Translations under genes and position numbers: made by a program
In this document: positions 60,888 to 64,000 of the stretch, one piece after another
Layout of the letters: every line of letters begins with the position of its first letter
Position numbering within the stretch: position 1 is the first letter of the stretch
Notes under the pieces: model-generated
Told to the model about the DNA's origin: nothing
Databases searched by the model: none
What the model saw: the letters and a program-made list of their open reading frames with translations, nothing else
Source of the DNA: Nitratireductor sp.
GTDB taxonomy: Bacteria; Pseudomonadota; Alphaproteobacteria; Rhizobiales; Rhizobiaceae
Reading direction: 5' to 3'
NCBI GenBank assembly: GCA_020637805.1
Contig: JACKJU010000001.1
Coordinates: 62,001-126,000 of the forward strand
DNA length: 64,000 nt

Positions 60888-62240
60888 ATGCCCATCGAAA
60901 TTACCATGCCGGCACTTTCGCCCACCATGGAGGAGGGCAATCTGGCCAAATGGCTGGTCAAGGAAGGCGACAAGGTTGCCGCCGGTGACGTTATTGCCGA
61001 GATCGAGACCGACAAGGCAACGATGGAAGTGGAAGCCGTGGACGAAGGCACGGTGGCAAAGATCGTTGTGGAAGCCGGTAGCGAGGGCGTGAAGGTCAAT
61101 GCGGTGATAGCGATCCTTGCCGAAGAAGGCGAGGATGTTGCCGAAGCTGCCAAGGGAGCCTCCGGCGGTGCTGCGGCCAAGCCTGACGCCTCGCCTGCAT
61201 CCAAGGATGAACCGGCACCAGCCAAGGCAGAAGTGCCGGCAACCGACAAGGCACCTCAAGCGCCAGCCGCTGGCCCGGCTCCGAAGGCAGACGGCGAACG
61301 CGTGTTCGCTTCGCCGCTCGCCCGCCGGATCGCCAGGGAAGAGGGGCTTGACTTCAAGAAGATCGATGGATCAGGCCCGCACGGACGCATTGTAAAGCGT
61401 GATGTCGAAGCTGCCGTTTCAGGTGGTGGCGCCAAGGCCGAGAGTGCGGCGCCTGCTGCGTCTGCCGCAGCGCCTGCACCGAAAGCTGCAATGCCGTCCG
61501 GTCCTTCAGACGAGCAGGTTCTGAAGCTGTTCGAGGAAGGCAGCTACGAACTTGTCAAGCATGACGGGATGCGCAAGACCATCGCCAAGCGGCTGCAGGA
61601 ATCGAAGCAGACCATTCCGCACTTCTATGTCACCGTTGATTGTGAACTCGATGCATTGCTGAAACTGCGCGCCGAACTCAACGCGTCCGCGCCTCGCACG
61701 GAAGACCGCGCAGCCTACAAGCTTTCCGTCAATGACATGATCATCAAGGGCCTCGCACTGGCCTTGCGCGATGTTCCGGATGCCAATGTCTCGTGGACGG
61801 ACGAAGCGATGGTCAAGCACAAGCACGCCGATGTCGGCGTTGCCGTTTCGATCCCGGGCGGCCTGATAACGCCGATCATCCGCAACGCCGAACAGAAGTC
61901 TCTTTCCACCATCTCCAACGAGATGAAGGACCTCGGAAAGCGGGCCAAGGAACGCAAGCTCAAGCCTGAGGAATACCAGGGCGGCACGACTGCGGTTTCC
62001 AACATGGGCATGATGGGCGTCAAGCATTTTGCCGCCGTTGTGAACCCGCCGCACGCCACTATCCTTGCAATCGGTGCCGGCGAACAGCGGCCGGTCGTCA
62101 AGGATGGCGCGCTGGCCGTGGCAACGGTGATGACTGTTACGCTCTCGACAGATCACCGCGCGGTTGATGGCGCGCTTGGCGCTGAACTGCTGCAGGCGTT
62201 CAAGGGCTATATCGAAAACCCGATGAGCATGCTGGTCTGA
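60888..62240 (+). CDS. pdhC: Pyruvate dehydrogenase E2 component, dihydrolipoyl acetyltransferase
   Basis: A 450-residue E2. It contains one lipoyl domain (Lys43 in ETDKATMEVEA) and an Ala/Pro linker. The E1/E3-binding domain is at about 137-172 (ASPLARRIAREEGLDFKKI, GPHGRIVKRDV). The catalytic core starts from about 215 and ends in LSTDHRAVDGALGAELLQAF, with the catalytic His and Asp of the HxxxDG motif. It transfers acetyl groups to CoA and forms the complex core. It starts one base after DUF5076 and is followed 13 bases later by the SGNH hydrolase gene. Confidence 0.97.
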   Translation: MPIEITMPALSPTMEEGNLAKWLVKEGDKVAAGDVIAEIETDKATMEVEAVDEGTVAKIVVEAGSEGVKVNAVIAILAEEGEDVAEAAKGASGGAAAKPDASPASKDEPAPAKAEVPATDKAPQAPAAGPAPKADGERVFASPLARRIAREEGLDFKKIDGSGPHGRIVKRDVEAAVSGGGAKAESAAPAASAAAPAPKAAMPSGPSDEQVLKLFEEGSYELVKHDGMRKTIAKRLQESKQTIPHFYVTVDCELDALLKLRAELNASAPRTEDRAAYKLSVNDMIIKGLALALRDVPDANVSWTDEAMVKHKHADVGVAVSIPGGLITPIIRNAEQKSLSTISNEMKDLGKRAKERKLKPEEYQGGTTAVSNMGMMGVKHFAAVVNPPHATILAIGAGEQRPVVKDGALAVATVMTVTLSTDHRAVDGALGAELLQAFKGYIENPMSMLV

Positions 62241-62253
62241 TCGGACGGGGACG

Positions 62254-62889
62254 ATGAAGACCATCCTCTTCTACGGTGACTCGCTTACCTGGGGAACAGA
62301 TCCGGAAACGGGTCTGCGCCATCAGGCTGAAATGCGGGTTCCTGATGCGCTGGCGTCAGCGCTGGGTGATGGTTTCGAAGTGATTTCGGAAGGTTTGCGC
62401 GGACGCTGCACAGCCTATGACGAGCATCTTGCAGATTGCGACCGCAATGGCGCCAGGACGCTTGCCACCAGCCTGTATACCCATGCGCCGCTTGACCTGG
62501 TGATCCTGATGCTGGGTACCAACGACATGAAACCGCATATTGCGGGAACATGGGTGGCTGCCCAGCAGGGCATGCGCAGGCTGGTCAAGATCGTGAAGCA
62601 TCATGTGCCCGGGCCGGGAATGCCCGTGCCCAGGGTTCTCGTCGTTTCGCCGCCGCCGCTTTGCGAGACGCCAGACGTCTTCTTTGCGGAAATGTTCAAG
62701 GGTGGCATCGAACAGTCAGCCAAACTGGCCGATGCCTATCAGTTGCTTGCAGCCGAAGAGGGTGCCGGATTTTTCGATGGTGCAGCCGTGGCCGAAACGT
62801 CACCGCTCGATGGTGTGCATCTAAACGCGGAGAATTCCGCCAGGCTCGGGAAGGGGTTGGCCCCGGCTGTCCAAAGCCTGCTTGCCTGA
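62254..62889 (+). CDS. SGNH/GDSL hydrolase family protein
   Basis: A 211-residue esterase-like protein with all four SGNH blocks. Block I is ILFYGDSLTWG (Ser nucleophile). Block II glycine is in SEGLRGRC. Block III is LGTNDMK (Asn). Block V is DGVHLNAEN (Asp and His). No signal peptide, so it is cytoplasmic; relatives are aryl or acyl esterases. It is a regular resident between pdhC and lpd in rhizobia, with unknown meaning. Its last 69 bases overlap a gene on the opposite strand (62821-63135). Confidence 0.93.
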   Translation: MKTILFYGDSLTWGTDPETGLRHQAEMRVPDALASALGDGFEVISEGLRGRCTAYDEHLADCDRNGARTLATSLYTHAPLDLVILMLGTNDMKPHIAGTWVAAQQGMRRLVKIVKHHVPGPGMPVPRVLVVSPPPLCETPDVFFAEMFKGGIEQSAKLADAYQLLAAEEGAGFFDGAAVAETSPLDGVHLNAENSARLGKGLAPAVQSLLA

Positions 62890-63135
62890 GGGCGGCTCGT
62901 CCGACGGCGCGATGAGCTGCTGGATGGCGTGACCGGCCTGGGAAAGAATGATCGCGATGGCGATGGCATAAACAAGACTGGTAAACGCCTTTATCAGCCG
63001 GAAGCGCAGGACCGAAAACAGGAAACGCAACAAGAACAGGAGAACGATCGCGAGACCCGAATAGCGAAGCAGCGGATCGAGAGCCAAGATACGGTCGAGC
63101 GAAATCAGACCGAGTATCTCGTACAGGTATTCCAT
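62821..63135 (-). CDS. Putative small membrane protein, overlapping the SGNH hydrolase gene on the other strand
   Basis: A 104-residue reading frame with a good membrane pattern: helices at about residues 24-44 (LLRYSGLAIVLLFLLRFLFS) and 49-68 (IKAFTSLVYAIAIAIILSQAG). It ends in a hydrophilic Pro-rich tail. GGGAAACGCGAG before the ATG serves as ribosome site. Because 69 bases lie opposite the end of the hydrolase gene, composition is partly constrained there and the C-terminus may be shorter in reality. No family is recognised. It stands against the direction of the pdh operon. Confidence 0.55.
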   Translation of the reverse strand: MEYLYEILGLISLDRILALDPLLRYSGLAIVLLFLLRFLFSVLRFRLIKAFTSLVYAIAIAIILSQAGHAIQQLIAPSDEPPSGKQALDSRGQPLPEPGGILRV

Positions 63136-63321
63136 CTCGCGTTTCCCAATTGGTCTTTGTTTGCCGGTTTAGCCAAGCTTCGAGCTAGTTGCAACGCGGG
63201 AAGTGAGGGACCGGAAGCGGAATGGAAATGACGCAACTGCGAGTAATTCTTGATTTGGGTCAAGGAGAGAAAGGAGCGGTAAAATAGGCTGAAACCAACC
63301 ACAACAAGAAGGAGGGTTTCA

Positions 63322-63558
63322 ATGTCCAACGTACCGCATGAACTGGCTGAGGAGTTTCCGGAGTTCGTCGAAAAGATGAGCGAAATGAAGACGGGCAATG
63401 CCCATTTCGCGAAGCTGTTTGATGAATACCACGAAGTGAACCGCGCCATTCACCGAGCCGAGACGAATATCGAGCCGACCGACGACTTCAACATGGAAGA
63501 AATGCGCAAGACGCGCATGCGGCTCAAGGATGAAATTTACGGAATGCTGAACGGCTGA
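63322..63558 (+). CDS. DUF465 (YdcH-like) small coiled protein
   Basis: A 78-residue all-helical protein. HELAEEFPEFVEKMSEMKT, then HFAKLFDEYHEVNRAIHRAE and MRKTRMRLKDEIYGML form the DUF465/YdcH pattern of two antiparallel helices. Function unknown. AAGGAGGG lies before ATG 63322. It lies directly before lpd, in the same direction as the pdh genes, and is likely co-transcribed with lpd. Confidence 0.88.
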   Translation: MSNVPHELAEEFPEFVEKMSEMKTGNAHFAKLFDEYHEVNRAIHRAETNIEPTDDFNMEEMRKTRMRLKDEIYGMLNG

Positions 63559-63596
63559 ACGGCTGCTGCGGCATTCCCCCAGGAAGGGAGAAAGCC

Positions 63597-64000
63597 GTGG
63601 CTGAAAATTACGACATCATCATCATTGGTTCGGGGCCGGGCGGTTATGTTACCGCGATCCGCGCTGCGCAGCTTGGTTTCAAGACGGCGATTGTCGAACG
63701 CGAACACCTTGGCGGGATCTGCCTCAACTGGGGCTGCATTCCGACCAAGGCGCTTCTGCGTTCTGCCGAAATCAAGCATTTCGCCGAACACGCCAAGGAT
63801 TACGGCCTGACACTGGACGGGTCCATCAAGGCCGATGTGGGCGCGGTTGTTGACCGTTCCCGCAAGGTCTCCGCACGCCTCAATGGCGGTGTCGGCTTCC
63901 TGATGAAGAAAAACAAGATCGATGTCATCTGGGGTGAGGCAAAACTTGCCGGCAAGGGCAAGGTAAAGGTTTCCAAACCCGCAAAGAAGGCCATGGAACC
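63597..64000 (+). CDS. lpd: Dihydrolipoyl dehydrogenase (E3), 3' end beyond the window
   Basis: The first 134 residues of an E3 flavoprotein that reoxidises lipoyl groups using NAD+. GTG start at 63597 behind AGGAAGGGAG. The FAD motif is IIIIGSGPGGYVTAIRAAQ (residues 8-26). The redox-active cysteines lie in GGICLNWGCIPTKALLR (CxxxxC). The rest lies beyond base 64000. As part of the pdh cluster it is probably the E3 of the pyruvate dehydrogenase complex rather than of the 2-oxoglutarate complex. Confidence 0.97.
   Translation, partial: MAENYDIIIIGSGPGGYVTAIRAAQLGFKTAIVEREHLGGICLNWGCIPTKALLRSAEIKHFAEHAKDYGLTLDGSIKADVGAVVDRSRKVSARLNGGVGFLMKKNKIDVIWGEAKLAGKGKVKVSKPAKKAME

Noticed and set aside
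1..64000. tRNA, rRNA, CRISPR arrays, transposases or phage genes.
   Set aside because: Reading all gaps on both strands I found no cloverleaf with a T-loop, no evenly spaced repeats and no transposase or integrase motifs.

Overview
The window looks like chromosomal DNA of an alphaproteobacterium of the order Hyphomicrobiales (Rhizobiales). Supporting signs are the cluster eno - ftsB - pdhA - pdhB (with its own lipoyl domain) - DUF5076 - pdhC - SGNH hydrolase - lpd, the order uvrA / ssb / marC / gyrA / coaD / ppiA / ppiB / queA / tgt, a run trpD-trpC-moaC-moeA, TrmFO, a DUF1127 protein, and an alphaproteobacterial LexA box (GTTC-N7-GTTC). Base composition is moderately GC-rich throughout, apart from an AT-rich promoter region near 40.1-40.3 kb and a smaller one before pdhA. 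I see no insertion sequence, prophage, CRISPR array, rRNA or tRNA gene.

Layout. 0-4.7 kb: end of a polyamine-type ABC importer operon with a diaminopropionate ammonia-lyase-like PLP enzyme and an M24 peptidase. 4.7-11 kb: fpr, ccdA, a lipid hydroxylase pair, a DUF985 cupin, a universal stress protein, trmFO, then a DUF1127 gene followed on the same strand by three hairpins with CCUCCUCCC loops. This last unit matches the Cuckoo/CcsR sRNA family known from Rhodobacter. 11-16.6 kb: DUF2157/GDYXXLXY membrane pair, an ABC exporter and an orphan TadG-like protein. 16.7-26 kb: uvrA, rhodanese, LexA box, ssb, a KefB-type antiporter, small membrane or exported proteins, CDF and MarC. 26-33.6 kb: gyrA, a 43-residue membrane peptide gene, coaD, two cyclophilins and the queuosine genes queA-tgt. 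33.6-40.8 kb: DUF4864, an APH-like kinase, PAP2 phosphatase overlapping an LptF-type permease, an SDR, a MscS channel and an orphan His/Gly-rich protein. 40.8-48.3 kb: a leftward run psuG, psuK, moeA, moaC, trpC, trpD and a SurA/PpiD-type foldase. 48.5-64 kb: tpiA, secG, pyrG, a DD-carboxypeptidase, a VOC protein, a DUF1311 protein, eno, DUF2332, ftsB and the pyruvate dehydrogenase cluster, running off the right edge inside lpd.

Most of the window is housekeeping: glycolysis to acetyl-CoA (tpiA, eno, pdhABC, lpd), DNA maintenance (uvrA, ssb, gyrA), tRNA modification (trmFO, queA, tgt), cofactor and amino-acid synthesis (coaD, moaC, moeA, trpCD) and the envelope. The parts most worth follow-up are the DUF1127-sRNA locus with a palindrome inside its promoter, the His/Gly-rich orphan with its own promoter and terminator, the paired palindromes in the pdhA promoter, the PAP2-LptF overlap, the psuK-psuG pair after moeA where relatives carry lexA, and the polyamine-type import/lyase/peptidase operon. 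I found no clearly new multi-gene system. The DUF1127-sRNA locus is a recognised type, but its arrangement here deserves experimental attention.
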